Of a DNA stretch of 64,000 bases, positions 33,068-41,933 are shown one piece after another; positions within the stretch are counted from its first letter, which is position 1; each line of letters opens with the position of its first letter. Location: the NCBI GenBank assembly GCA_024693365.1, contig JAILLF010000037.1, forward strand, positions 62,001 through 126,000. The letters run 5' to 3'. Source of the DNA: Acetatifactor sp. (GTDB lineage Bacteria > Bacillota > Clostridia > Lachnospirales > Lachnospiraceae). A program made the translations under genes and the position numbers. The notes beneath the pieces are model-generated. The model had not been told where the DNA came from. It saw only the letters and a list, made by a program, of their open reading frames with translations, and searched no databases.

Positions 33068-34174
33068 ATGGAATTATATCAGGAGCAGTTGCTTTCGCTG
33101 CTGGGAAAAGCTTTGTTTGGACGGGAATCCGAAGCGGTCTTGACGGATGAGATTTTGCAAGAAGCAAGATTACAAACCGTTAGTTCCCTGATTTCAAAAG
33201 ATGAATATGCGGTTATGGCAAATAACATGCTGGTGGATGCGGCACATGCGGCGCTTACGGAAACACTGAAGGGGATTCCTTTTGTTACCATAAAGGGATA
33301 TGCATCTGCATCTTATTATCCTGACCCTCTCTTGAGGCAGATGGGTGACGTTGATTTTTACGTTGAAGCTCCGTGGGCTGAGGAGGCAGAGAGATTGTTG
33401 CTCGGCGCAGGCTTTAAGCCTACGAGGCAAGAACACGAAAGACATAACGCGTACGTGAAAAATAAGATCACGTATGAATTGCACACAGTGCTAAAGGGAA
33501 TGCCCAACGAGGAAGACGGTATACCGGCGGAATCTCAAGTGGTAGAGACGAGCATTAGGGATTATTTTTCTGACGTCATAGATTCGGCGAAGCGGGTGAG
33601 AGTGAAACAGGGGGAAATAATTATTCCCAATGAATTCCATCACGGACTGATCATGCTTTTGCACGTGGCTGCGCATCTTATGAATGACGGCGGAATCGGT
33701 TTGAGGCATCTGTGTGATTGGGCGACATACGTCGATAAGGTAGACGTAAGTCTTTACCGGGAACGACTAAAGAAAGTTGGCTTGTGGACGTTCGCTTGCC
33801 AGCTGACGGCAACCTGCATAAAATACTTGGGATTAAGAAAGATGAATTGGGTTGAACCCTGTGACGGTAAGCTCCTCGATGAACTGATCGAAGACGTTAT
33901 GAAAGGGGGAAATTTTGGCAGGAAAGAAGACAACAGAAGCGGCATTAGCCACCTTACGGAAGACGATAACGTACTTCGTGCCTTGGCAAAAATGACGCAG
34001 CGAAGATTCCCGGTTGTGAAGAGAATTCCCCTGTTATTACCGGGAGCAATGGCATGGTGGGCAATTAGGCATTGTTTGTTGCAATTGTTTGGAAAAAGGC
34101 AGGGCATTCATGTTTCGGACGTAAAAAAACGCAAGGATTTCTGTAAGCAATTCAAGCTGTTTGTATTAGAATAG
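33068..34174 (+). CDS. Nucleotidyltransferase family protein (NTP_transf_5-like)
   Basis: 368 residues, last gene of the operon, ribosome site AGAGGGAAG. VTIKGYASASYYPDP, RQMGDVDFYVEAPW and GFKPTRQEHER match the uncharacterised nucleotidyltransferase family with its K-G...R-x-x-G-D-x-D core (two Asp for metal). Members accompany PqqD-type proteins in some lasso-peptide clusters and in Bacillota polysaccharide clusters. Lasso protease and cyclase genes are absent here. The substrate may be a peptide, sugar or lipid intermediate. Confidence 0.75.
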   Translation: MELYQEQLLSLLGKALFGRESEAVLTDEILQEARLQTVSSLISKDEYAVMANNMLVDAAHAALTETLKGIPFVTIKGYASASYYPDPLLRQMGDVDFYVEAPWAEEAERLLLGAGFKPTRQEHERHNAYVKNKITYELHTVLKGMPNEEDGIPAESQVVETSIRDYFSDVIDSAKRVRVKQGEIIIPNEFHHGLIMLLHVAAHLMNDGGIGLRHLCDWATYVDKVDVSLYRERLKKVGLWTFACQLTATCIKYLGLRKMNWVEPCDGKLLDELIEDVMKGGNFGRKEDNRSGISHLTEDDNVLRALAKMTQRRFPVVKRIPLLLPGAMAWWAIRHCLLQLFGKRQGIHVSDVKKRKDFCKQFKLFVLE

Positions 34175-34303
34175 ATCAATTTTTCGTTTCAATACATCAT
34201 GTTCAGGATTCCTAAAATGAGTTATTCTTAATACAGGTAAAAGGTTTTACTGGACTTACCTGTTTGCTTGAGGATAGATTAGGAAATGGGAGGAATTGCG
34301 AAC

Positions 34304-36289
34304 GTGAAGGCGTTAAATTACACGAGACTTCCGCTGGAAGACGCAGTATACGCAAATCGTCTTGCATACAGCATGCATCTTGCCTTGCAGGATGCAGATG
34401 GTTCTTGGCGTGCCCTGAACCACAATTCCGGCGTGCTTTTTGTGAAGGCGACGGAAAATAAGGATGGATCATTAAATCCAAAGAGTTTAAAGAACCCCTG
34501 GCTGTTTTCCTTAAAGGAAGGCGGCTATGGGGTTTTTGCGGTTCGGACGCTGGCTAACGGGGAAGAAGACACGGAGGATCTGGGCACGGCGGTTTTCTGG
34601 ATCAGCAAGGATCTGGTTAGATATGAGGAGTGTGGTCTGGTGAAGCTGGCGGATGGCCCGCTCAAGGAGGTGCGATGCCGGTACGAGGAAGCGGCATCTG
34701 GCGAGAAGGCTGATGGGGTAAGCAGTCTGGCACAAAGCACGAACGGCTGTTATCATTTGTGCTGGAAACAGTCGAATGGTTTGTGGCATGAGGCAAGGCT
34801 TGCATCGATCCATGATTTTAACGTAGGTGATTTCCGAAAGGGAATTCCGGGAATCGCCATTGGGGCAGAACCCGCACTGAGCCGTGGCAACATCCGGGAT
34901 TGCTGCGGCGGAGTTGGTGCGGCAGCTGCCGATAAGGTGAACGCTACGGAGGTCCCTGGAATACAGGGCGCCGTGATCGGTAACGTGATCGAGATTCCAG
35001 ATGAACTGGGCGAATACTTGAAGAAAAAGCTGATGCCTGCAATGCAGGTGGGCGTGATGGCACCGAGGGAAATCCGCATGGGGGCTTCGGACGTGCAAGA
35101 GTTTTTGAAGAAGCGGGGTCTGGCGGACGTCGACGAGACTGCCAAGGCAAAGGCACTTCTTGGCAGCGTGACGGTGGATGCCCTTTACAGCGACGGGGCG
35201 CAGGTTCCAAAGCACGTGGAGTGGGATGCGGAAAGCCTTTCGGACGTAAAGGTGTCGGAGGCGGGCATTTATCCGCTGAAGGGCAAGCTCACGCAGCCGC
35301 ATTTTGAATTCCCGATCTGCACGGACCGCGCAGATCCTTGCGTTTGCAAGTGGAACGGAAAATATTATTATATCGCGACAAATGACGCAGACGGCAATCA
35401 CACGCTGTACATGCGATGCGCCGATTCTCTGGAAGGCATCCGGGACGCCGAGGAGCATTTGATCCTGGACAGCACGACCTATGAAGGCATTGGAGGCCTT
35501 TTGTGGGCACCGGAGTTCCACGTGATCGACGATAATCTGTATTTATTCCACGCCTGCACGCCGGGGCCCTTCTTCTGTGAGGAGAGTCACGTGATGATGC
35601 TCCGAAAGGGCGGGAATCCGTTAAAAAAAGAGGATTGGTCAAGACCGATGCGGGTCGTGAAGCCTGACGGCAGCGACATATGTGAGGCCGGCAAGGAGAT
35701 CACGCTGGACATGACGGAATTTGAGTGGCAAGGAGAATTGTACGTCATCTGGTCTCAGAGACAATTCCTTCCCAAGGATCTTGGCGCATGGCTCTATATC
35801 GCGAAATTAAACCGCGAGAAGCCGTGGATGCTTGCAAGTGATTCCGTTGTTCTTTCCAAGCCGGAATACGGCTGGGCGAACAATCATACCTTTGTGGATG
35901 AGGGGCCTTTTGCATTGATCCGCGGGGACAAGCTCTACGTTACCTTCTCCTCTGCGGCCGTTGACAGCACTTACGTGGTTGGACTTCTGCAGATTGAGGC
36001 AGGAAAGGACCTTTTGGATCCCAAGAACTGGTACAAGAACAATTATCCCCTGTTCACTTCCAGAAGCTATGAGGGGGAATACGGTACCGGCCACAACGCG
36101 TACGTCATTGATGAAGATGGCATTACCTGGAATACCTATCACGCGCGTCCGGGCGTTGACGGACCGAGGAGCACGGGCATCCGCCGCGTTCACTTTGACG
36201 TCGACGGCGAACCCATGCTCGACGTGATCGAGTCCCTCGACCTGCGCGACGGATTCCGCGATTTCGAGACCATCCTTGTGATCGAATAA
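34304..36289 (+). CDS. GH43-type glycoside hydrolase with N-terminal accessory region
   Basis: 661 residues. GTG 34304 has GGGAGGA nine bases upstream; ATG 34286 lies within that site. No signal peptide, so probably cytoplasmic. Residues 1-330 are a separate region with YANRLAYSMHLAL near the start that I cannot name. From about 334 the five-bladed propeller begins: RADPCVCKWNGKYYY (putative base Asp), GLLWAPEFHVIDDNLYLFH and VDEGPFALIRGDKLYVTFS (putative acid Glu), with GTGHNAYV later. GH43 enzymes are mostly arabinofuranosidases or xylosidases. Together with 36606 and 38291 this points to use of arabinoxylan fragments. Confidence 0.82.
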   Translation: MKALNYTRLPLEDAVYANRLAYSMHLALQDADGSWRALNHNSGVLFVKATENKDGSLNPKSLKNPWLFSLKEGGYGVFAVRTLANGEEDTEDLGTAVFWISKDLVRYEECGLVKLADGPLKEVRCRYEEAASGEKADGVSSLAQSTNGCYHLCWKQSNGLWHEARLASIHDFNVGDFRKGIPGIAIGAEPALSRGNIRDCCGGVGAAAADKVNATEVPGIQGAVIGNVIEIPDELGEYLKKKLMPAMQVGVMAPREIRMGASDVQEFLKKRGLADVDETAKAKALLGSVTVDALYSDGAQVPKHVEWDAESLSDVKVSEAGIYPLKGKLTQPHFEFPICTDRADPCVCKWNGKYYYIATNDADGNHTLYMRCADSLEGIRDAEEHLILDSTTYEGIGGLLWAPEFHVIDDNLYLFHACTPGPFFCEESHVMMLRKGGNPLKKEDWSRPMRVVKPDGSDICEAGKEITLDMTEFEWQGELYVIWSQRQFLPKDLGAWLYIAKLNREKPWMLASDSVVLSKPEYGWANNHTFVDEGPFALIRGDKLYVTFSSAAVDSTYVVGLLQIEAGKDLLDPKNWYKNNYPLFTSRSYEGEYGTGHNAYVIDEDGITWNTYHARPGVDGPRSTGIRRVHFDVDGEPMLDVIESLDLRDGFRDFETILVIE

Positions 36290-36370
36290 TTTAGTCACGG
36301 AGGATGAAGGGGCTAACGAAGTGAATTAACTTCCCATTTTGTGATTGCTTGGTTTACTTTCACTGCGTAA

Positions 36371-36563
36371 GCGTCTGGCGGAGACATTCTCATGGAACAA
36401 TTAGCCGGATGCACTTAGCGAACCCGTTGGCTTCATGGAAAATTCCGAGGCATGTTTGAGGAGCTTTTGCTCCGAGTTTGCCTCGAAATTTTCCACTCCA
36501 TGAAGACAACTGGTGAGCTAAGTGCAGTCCGTGCCGTTCCACGAGAATGTCTCCGCCGGACGC
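36371..36563. repeat. 193-bp imperfect palindrome
   Basis: The outer 28 bases (36371-36398, GCGTCTGGCGGAGACATTCT...) match the reverse complement of 36536-36563 at 26 of 28 positions. Inner arms also pair in blocks: GCACTTAGC with GCTAAGTGC, TTCATGGA with TCCATGAA, GAGGCA with TGCCTC. The tip is GGAGC, TTTT, GCTCC. It fills most of the 315-base gap before the carboxylesterase. I see no ORF, tRNA or known riboswitch. A MITE-like repeat or a long structured RNA are the options. Confidence 0.85.
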
Positions 36564-36605
36564 GGAACCTTGGGAAGGAAAAATATAATTATGGAGGGTG
36601 AAAAC

Positions 36606-38153
36606 ATGTTAAGAGTTGTAAAGACGGAAAATGGTTACGTGAAGGGCATCCCCGCAGCGGATCCCAGGTACACGGCGTTCAAAGGAATCCCTTTTGCAGC
36701 GCCCCCCGTAGGGGAAAACAGATGGCGTGCGCCCCAGCCTGCAGCAAACTGGGACGGCGTTCGCGAGTGCTATACGTTCGCGCCGATCTCCGTACAGGAT
36801 ACGCCGGGGCTTGGCACAGACATATACTGCCGCGAGTGGCACGTAGATCCTGAGATTCCCATGGATGAGGACTGCCTCTACTTAAACGTTTGGACGGGCG
36901 CAAAGTCTGCCGATGAAAAGCTTCCCGTTGTTGTATGGTTCTTTGGCGGCGGCTTCCAGTGGGGCTATCCCGCAGAGATGGAGTTTGACGGCGAGAGAGT
37001 GGCAAGACGCGGCGTTGTCGTTGTTTCCGTGAACTATCGCTTGAACGTATTTGGATTTCTGGCACATCCGGAGCTGACGGCCAAGCAGTCTGACGCACCC
37101 ACCAATTTCGGCCTTCTGGACCAGCAGGCTGGTCTGAAATGGGTTCAGAGAAACATTGCCGCATTTGGCGGAGATCCCGAGAAGGTGACTATTGCAGGCC
37201 AGTCCGCAGGCGGCGGCAGCGTAATGGCACAGGTAACCTGCCCGAACAACGCAGGTTTGTTCCGTGGCGCGATCGTACAGTCCGGTCTGATCAGCAGCCC
37301 TTATGATGACGGCGGTTTTGGCAACGAGCCTCTGGCATCCGCAGAAAAGAACGGCGAAGGATTCTTGAAATTCCTCGGCGTATCTTCCATTGATGAGGCA
37401 AGAAAGATTGATGCCAAGACTCTGCTTGCAAAGTATGGTGAGTACGTTCCCGGTCTGATGCTGGGCGAGAGCGAGGGACCTCACAGAATGTTCCCCGTTG
37501 CAGACATGAAGTTCTGCTTCGGCAATTCCATGAAGCTTTTCATGGAGGGCAAGCACGTGCCGGTAGCATTGATGGCAGGTAACACGGGCGATGAATTCCC
37601 GAGTGCGATCTTTGCAAAGTCTGAGGAAGAGTTTGTAGAGAAGGCGAAGGCATGGTTTGGCGATAAGGCAGATGAGTTCCTGGCATTCCCTGAGGCACAG
37701 GTTAAGGGTGGCCCCGGCGGCATGGGTTACGCACCCGTCAGCGGTATTGAATGTGCCGTAAAGTCTGTTGCGTTAAAGGCACAGGAGAATGGAGACGGTC
37801 CCGTTTATTATTATCGCTTCGAGCCCGACATCCCCGGATGGGACAATCCCGGCACCTTCCATTCCGTAGAGCTTTGGTTCTTCTTTGAGACCCTTGCAAA
37901 GTGCTGGAGACCTTTTGTTGGCAGGCATTATGACCTTGCGCGTCAGATGTGCGATTACTGGAGCAACTTCATTAAGTACGGTAATCCCAATGGTCAAGGT
38001 TCCGACGGAAATGAGCTTCCCAAGTGGCTTCCTTACACCAAGGAAGGGCGCGACGGCATGAGTTTCCAGTCCCAGGGCGCAACGCCTCAGCACGGCGAGA
38101 CCGAATTCATGAGATTCCTGGTAGACAAGAAGATCGAAGCCACCATGAAATAA
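36606..38153 (+). CDS. Type-B carboxylesterase
   Basis: 515 residues, ATG 36606 with GGAGGG upstream; no signal peptide. AFKGIPFAAPPVGENRW, EDCLYLNVW, GGGFQWG (oxyanion-hole region) and GQSAGG with nucleophile Ser200 define the type-B carboxylesterase family (alpha/beta hydrolase). FHSVELWF late in the chain provides the catalytic His. Set between two GH43 genes, it probably removes acetyl or feruloyl groups from imported xylan fragments. The substrate is inferred from context only. Confidence 0.9.
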   Translation: MLRVVKTENGYVKGIPAADPRYTAFKGIPFAAPPVGENRWRAPQPAANWDGVRECYTFAPISVQDTPGLGTDIYCREWHVDPEIPMDEDCLYLNVWTGAKSADEKLPVVVWFFGGGFQWGYPAEMEFDGERVARRGVVVVSVNYRLNVFGFLAHPELTAKQSDAPTNFGLLDQQAGLKWVQRNIAAFGGDPEKVTIAGQSAGGGSVMAQVTCPNNAGLFRGAIVQSGLISSPYDDGGFGNEPLASAEKNGEGFLKFLGVSSIDEARKIDAKTLLAKYGEYVPGLMLGESEGPHRMFPVADMKFCFGNSMKLFMEGKHVPVALMAGNTGDEFPSAIFAKSEEEFVEKAKAWFGDKADEFLAFPEAQVKGGPGGMGYAPVSGIECAVKSVALKAQENGDGPVYYYRFEPDIPGWDNPGTFHSVELWFFFETLAKCWRPFVGRHYDLARQMCDYWSNFIKYGNPNGQGSDGNELPKWLPYTKEGRDGMSFQSQGATPQHGETEFMRFLVDKKIEATMK

Positions 38154-38176
38154 ATCATTGAGACGTTATTTTGTAT

Positions 38177-38210
38177 AAGGGCCGTAAGCTTTCTGCGTAC
38201 GGCCCTTTTT
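38177..38210 (+). terminator. Intrinsic terminator after the carboxylesterase
   Basis: AAGGGCCGTA (38177-38186) pairs with TACGGCCCTT (38198-38207), followed by TTTTT. Confidence 0.88.
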
Positions 38211-38221
38211 GAGTTTTTTGC

Positions 38222-38250
38222 TTGCCATCAAATTGGGGAAGTAATATAAT
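38222..38250 (+). promoter_or_regulatory. Sigma-A promoter of the second GH43 gene
   Basis: TTGCCA (38222-38227), 17 bases, TATAAT (38245-38250), starting 12 bases after the preceding terminator. GAAAGGAG lies before ATG 38291. Confidence 0.8.
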
Positions 38251-38290
38251 GTTTACAAGTTCACTGGTTTAACGAAAGGAGTTTAGAAAT

Positions 38291-39862
38291 ATGTCAATTC
38301 AGTCAATAAACCCCATTATGCCGGGTTTTTACCCGGATCCTTCCATCTGCGCGGTGGGAGAGGATTATTATCTTATAAACTCATCCTTTGCATATTTTCC
38401 GGGGCTGCCATTGATGCACAGTAAGGATTTGGTGCATTTTGAGCAAATCGGCAACGTACTGGATCGCCCTTCTCAGTTGCCCTTGCCGAAGGCAGGCGTG
38501 TCGAGAGGGCTTTTTGCGCCGACCATTCGTTACAATAAGGGCACGTTCTACGTAATCTGTACGAACGTAAGCTTTGGCGGTAACTTTGTTGTCACGGCCA
38601 CGAATCCCGAGGGACCTTGGTCCGAGCCGCACCATCTGGAAGGCGCGGACGGCATCGACCCTTCCCTGTTCTTTGACGAGGACGGAAAGTGCTATTATAT
38701 TGGCACGCATCCCAATCCAGAAGGTTGCCGCTATGACGGGGACTGGTTCATCTATATTCAGGAGTTAGACGTTCAGAATTGGAAAATGGTTGGCGAGAAG
38801 CACAACGTGTGGAACGGTGCCATGAGAGGCGTACACTGGCCTGAGGGCCCTCATCTGTACAAGATTGGCGAGTATTATTACATCCTACATGCGGAGGGCG
38901 GTACCGGTCCGGAGCATGCCGTGTCCGTTGCAAGATCCAAGGACGTCTTTGGACCTTACGAGAATAATTTCTGCAATCCGATCTTGACACATCGTCACAT
39001 GGGACAGGCCTATCCCATCAAGTACGTGGGACATGCGGACCTGATCCAGACGCCAAACGGCGAGTGGTATATGACCATGCTGGCAGTTCGACCGAAGGAA
39101 TGCTTCACCACGATGGGGCGCGAGACCTTCCTTGCAAAGGTTACTTGGGAGAATGACTGGCCAGTTGTGAATGCAGGCGTGGGTCTGTTGACGGACGTGG
39201 TTGACGTAAATTTACCTGAGTGGTTAATTGATGAAGATGCAAACTCTTATACAGTGAGAACAGGCCATAAGACCTGCGTTCCCGGCAGCAGCCGTACCTA
39301 TGATTTTGCGGCGATGAAGGAGCTCGGCGACGAGTTTATGACGCTGCGCGCGCCGCTGGAGGACCGAATGACGTTAGTTCCCGGAGAGGGATTGAAGCTT
39401 TTCTACAGCGCTAATGCGCTGACGGGATTTGAGGTTCCCTCTTACGTATGTATTCGTCAGCAGCATCATTGCTTTACCGTTTCCGCCAGCCTGAAGGCAG
39501 CAGGCGTAACTGACGGAAATGCAGCAGGTCTGGTGCTGTTCCAGAATGAATTTTATCATTTGAAGGTGGAAGTGAAGGACGGGAAGGCTTTCCTGATCCT
39601 GTGTGAAAAGAGCGTTGACAAGGTACTTGGCGAGATGAGCCTCTCCGGAGATGAGGTCACGGTAGGCCTCGCCGTGAAGGATCTGTCAGCAAGGGGATTT
39701 GTTGAGGATGCTTCCGGAAAGCGTGAGTTCGAAACTGCTGCGGACGTAAGGAACCTCTCCACGGAAGTGGCGGGCGGATTTGTGGGCTGTACGACTGGTC
39801 TCTATGCATTTGGCGACGAGACAAAGGCAGTCATCTTCACGAAATTTACTTATCAGGCATAA
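38291..39862 (+). CDS. GH43 beta-xylosidase-type hydrolase
   Basis: 523 residues, no signal peptide. NPIMPGFYPDPSIC at the start carries the base Asp (DPS). GLFAPTIRYNKGTFYVICT, GADGIDPSLFFDEDG and HWPEGPHLYKIGEYYYILHAEGG (acid Glu in EGP) follow, and the propeller ends near residue 315. The remaining 200 residues form a beta-sandwich of the kind attached to xylosidases of this family (GFEVPSYVCIRQQHHCF). It probably releases xylose or arabinose from short oligosaccharides in the cytoplasm. Confidence 0.9.
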   Translation: MSIQSINPIMPGFYPDPSICAVGEDYYLINSSFAYFPGLPLMHSKDLVHFEQIGNVLDRPSQLPLPKAGVSRGLFAPTIRYNKGTFYVICTNVSFGGNFVVTATNPEGPWSEPHHLEGADGIDPSLFFDEDGKCYYIGTHPNPEGCRYDGDWFIYIQELDVQNWKMVGEKHNVWNGAMRGVHWPEGPHLYKIGEYYYILHAEGGTGPEHAVSVARSKDVFGPYENNFCNPILTHRHMGQAYPIKYVGHADLIQTPNGEWYMTMLAVRPKECFTTMGRETFLAKVTWENDWPVVNAGVGLLTDVVDVNLPEWLIDEDANSYTVRTGHKTCVPGSSRTYDFAAMKELGDEFMTLRAPLEDRMTLVPGEGLKLFYSANALTGFEVPSYVCIRQQHHCFTVSASLKAAGVTDGNAAGLVLFQNEFYHLKVEVKDGKAFLILCEKSVDKVLGEMSLSGDEVTVGLAVKDLSARGFVEDASGKREFETAADVRNLSTEVAGGFVGCTTGLYAFGDETKAVIFTKFTYQA

Positions 39863-39908
39863 TTGGCTATTGAATAACAATGATTTAGGAAGCATGGCGG
39901 AGTAAAAC

Positions 39909-41807
39909 ATGACGGGAAGCATGCACGACGAAAAAAAGAATATGAAACGTAAAATCCTGGAGCTATGCTTTCTGGCGATTTTGATCCTGTATCCCATGCG
40001 CCACGTGAACGTGGGCGGAGATCTTTGCGACGTTGGATATAATTACGGCAATTTTGTCTTTTTCAGCGAGCAAAGCCTTGGGAAAACGTGGTTCTTTTCC
40101 ACGTATCTTGCCAGTGCCTTTGGGCATCTTTTGGCGGCATTGCCCTTCGGGCAAACTTTGATGGGGATGAACATCTATACGGGAACGTTTGTGAGCATTT
40201 TGGCGGTCATGGGATACCTTTTTTGCACGAGAGTGCTTCACCTCTCTCCCGTCGCTTCTTTTGCAGGAGAGTTTGTTGCAATCAGTATGTGCTGGTGCCC
40301 AACGTCGTTATTGTATAACTATATCACCTACATATTGTTTTTCGCATGTCTGATTCTTCTTTATCAGGGACTGACAAAGGGGAAAAGCTGGATGCTTGTG
40401 GCAGCTGGAGCTTGTCTTGCCGCAAATGTTTTCGTGCGTTTCTCAAATCTGCCGGAAATGGGGCTGATTTTAGCCGTTTGGGGTTATGCCATCTGGGAAG
40501 GCCGCGAGAATCGTGCCGAACAAGGATGGTTTGGGATTGCCATGGGGAAGCTTGTCCGGTATACGGCATGGTGTCTCCTTGGGTACGTTGGCATGCTTCT
40601 TCTTGGTTTTGCGTGGATTGGCGTCTGTTACGGACTTTCGGATTACGTTACCGGAATCAGGCTTTTATTCTCCATGACGGAGAGCGCGGCGGATTATAAA
40701 CCGGTCTCCATGATCAAGGGGTTGCTCTGGCCTTTCCGGGAGGCGATCTATTGGGTAATTAGACTGGCATTTTTTATGGCGATCGCGTTGCTTGCGGGAT
40801 TTGCCGGAAAGTATTTGCCGCAAGCGTTGCCGAAGGAAAAGCGGGATAAGGTGAAGGCGCCCCTGGCGTTTTTGGGCGTCTGCGGCACGTGGCTTGTAAA
40901 CGCATGCATGGTTTTTTGGATCTTTTATCAGGGCAAAGGCGGCGGGCACTTAACGTCCTTTTGGTATACCAGCTATGATCCCATTTATTGGCCCTGTGCG
41001 CTGTTTTGGATGTTTGCCATGGGAATTGGCCTGATAGAAGCCGTACGACCTGGAAATGCCAAGGAAAACAGGTTTCTGGGGCTGGCATTGATTCTGATTG
41101 GCATGCTCACGTCGCTTGGCAGCAATAATGGCATTTATCCAAGCTTCAACAACCTTTTCGCGTTCGCGCCATACGTATTTGCCCAAACGGCACGGTTTAC
41201 AAAATATCTGTTCCGGAAGAAAAAGCTTTCCGGTCTGTTGCCGGTTTGCACGACGACGTGGACCTTTCTGGTGGTCTGCGCAGTACAGATGATCCTATTT
41301 GGCTGGGTATTCGTCTTTTGCGAGAGTACGGGAATACAAAACGCGGATACCGTGATCGGGAATAACCGGGTGCTGCAGGGCATTAAGATGAACGAAAGCA
41401 GGGCAATCGCCTTAGAAGAACTGAGTGAGTTCGCGGTGCGGCAGAGCTTGGCAGGCAAGGAAGTCATCCTTCACGGAAACATTCCGGCGATCGCGTTTTA
41501 TTTTGAGATGAAGCCGGCGTTTCATTCCTGGAATGACTTGAAATCCTTTAGCTATGAAGTTATGAAGGCAACAATGGATGAGTTAAGGGAGGAGCTTGGA
41601 CTGCAAGGCGAGAAGCCAGTGGTGATCGCAGAAAAGAAATATGCAGATTTTGGTCCAGTGGCTCCCGGAGAAGTCGCAGACGTTGCGTATGACGAAAAGG
41701 AAGGAAAGGAAGACTTAAAGTGGGAATTGATCCGAAGCTTTATGGGAGAGTACGGATATCGGAAAACCTTTGAGAATGATAAATTTGTCGTATGGCAGGT
41801 GCCATAA
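39909..41807 (+). CDS. Polytopic membrane protein, possible GT-C type glycosyltransferase
   Basis: 632 residues with about 11 membrane segments, then a soluble C-terminal domain (about 480-632). ATG 39909 is used; 39921 and 39942 are alternatives. An early extracytoplasmic loop has GGDLCDVGYNYGNF, with acidic residues placed as in GT-C glycosyltransferases, which is why I suggest that fold. Nothing else identifies a substrate. The terminator that follows is shared with asnA. Confidence 0.6.
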   Translation: MTGSMHDEKKNMKRKILELCFLAILILYPMRHVNVGGDLCDVGYNYGNFVFFSEQSLGKTWFFSTYLASAFGHLLAALPFGQTLMGMNIYTGTFVSILAVMGYLFCTRVLHLSPVASFAGEFVAISMCWCPTSLLYNYITYILFFACLILLYQGLTKGKSWMLVAAGACLAANVFVRFSNLPEMGLILAVWGYAIWEGRENRAEQGWFGIAMGKLVRYTAWCLLGYVGMLLLGFAWIGVCYGLSDYVTGIRLLFSMTESAADYKPVSMIKGLLWPFREAIYWVIRLAFFMAIALLAGFAGKYLPQALPKEKRDKVKAPLAFLGVCGTWLVNACMVFWIFYQGKGGGHLTSFWYTSYDPIYWPCALFWMFAMGIGLIEAVRPGNAKENRFLGLALILIGMLTSLGSNNGIYPSFNNLFAFAPYVFAQTARFTKYLFRKKKLSGLLPVCTTTWTFLVVCAVQMILFGWVFVFCESTGIQNADTVIGNNRVLQGIKMNESRAIALEELSEFAVRQSLAGKEVILHGNIPAIAFYFEMKPAFHSWNDLKSFSYEVMKATMDELREELGLQGEKPVVIAEKKYADFGPVAPGEVADVAYDEKEGKEDLKWELIRSFMGEYGYRKTFENDKFVVWQVP

Positions 41808-41833
41808 GAAATTGGCACCGATTGGGACAGGGC

Positions 41834-41892
41834 TGCGTCAGCAGACACGTCCCCGTGACACACTGTGTCAGTAGACACGTCCCCGTGACACA
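41834..41892. repeat. Two 29-bp direct repeats (GACACGTCCCCGTGACAC type)
   Basis: 41834-41862 and 41864-41892 share TCAG(C/T)AGACACGTCCCCGTGACACA. GGGACAGG words nearby are part of the same compositional family. It is probably a dispersed intergenic repeat. Confidence 0.7.
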
Positions 41893-41893
41893 A

Positions 41894-41930
41894 AAAAGGG
41901 ACAGGGAAACGTTTTCCCTGTCCCTTTTGT
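41894..41930. terminator. Bidirectional terminator between convergent genes
   Basis: AAAAGGGACAGGGAAA pairs with TTTCCCTGTCCCTTTT across a tip of a few bases. A tracts and T tracts flank the stem, so it can end both the + strand membrane-protein transcript and the - strand asnA transcript. Confidence 0.9.
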
Positions 41931-41933
41931 AAT

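Noticed and set aside
25805..34174. Lasso-peptide biosynthesis cluster
   Set aside because: PqqD and NTP_transf_5-like genes fit, but the B2 protease and the asparagine-synthase-like cyclase are missing and no precursor lies in the operon.
34511..35521. Long antisense frame (336 codons) opposite the GH43 gene
   Set aside because: The + strand frame has a clear GH43 propeller, a ribosome site and a start; the antisense frame has no family pattern and is a by-product of codon use.
41834..41892. CRISPR array
   Set aside because: Only two copies, one base apart, with no spacers and no cas genes.
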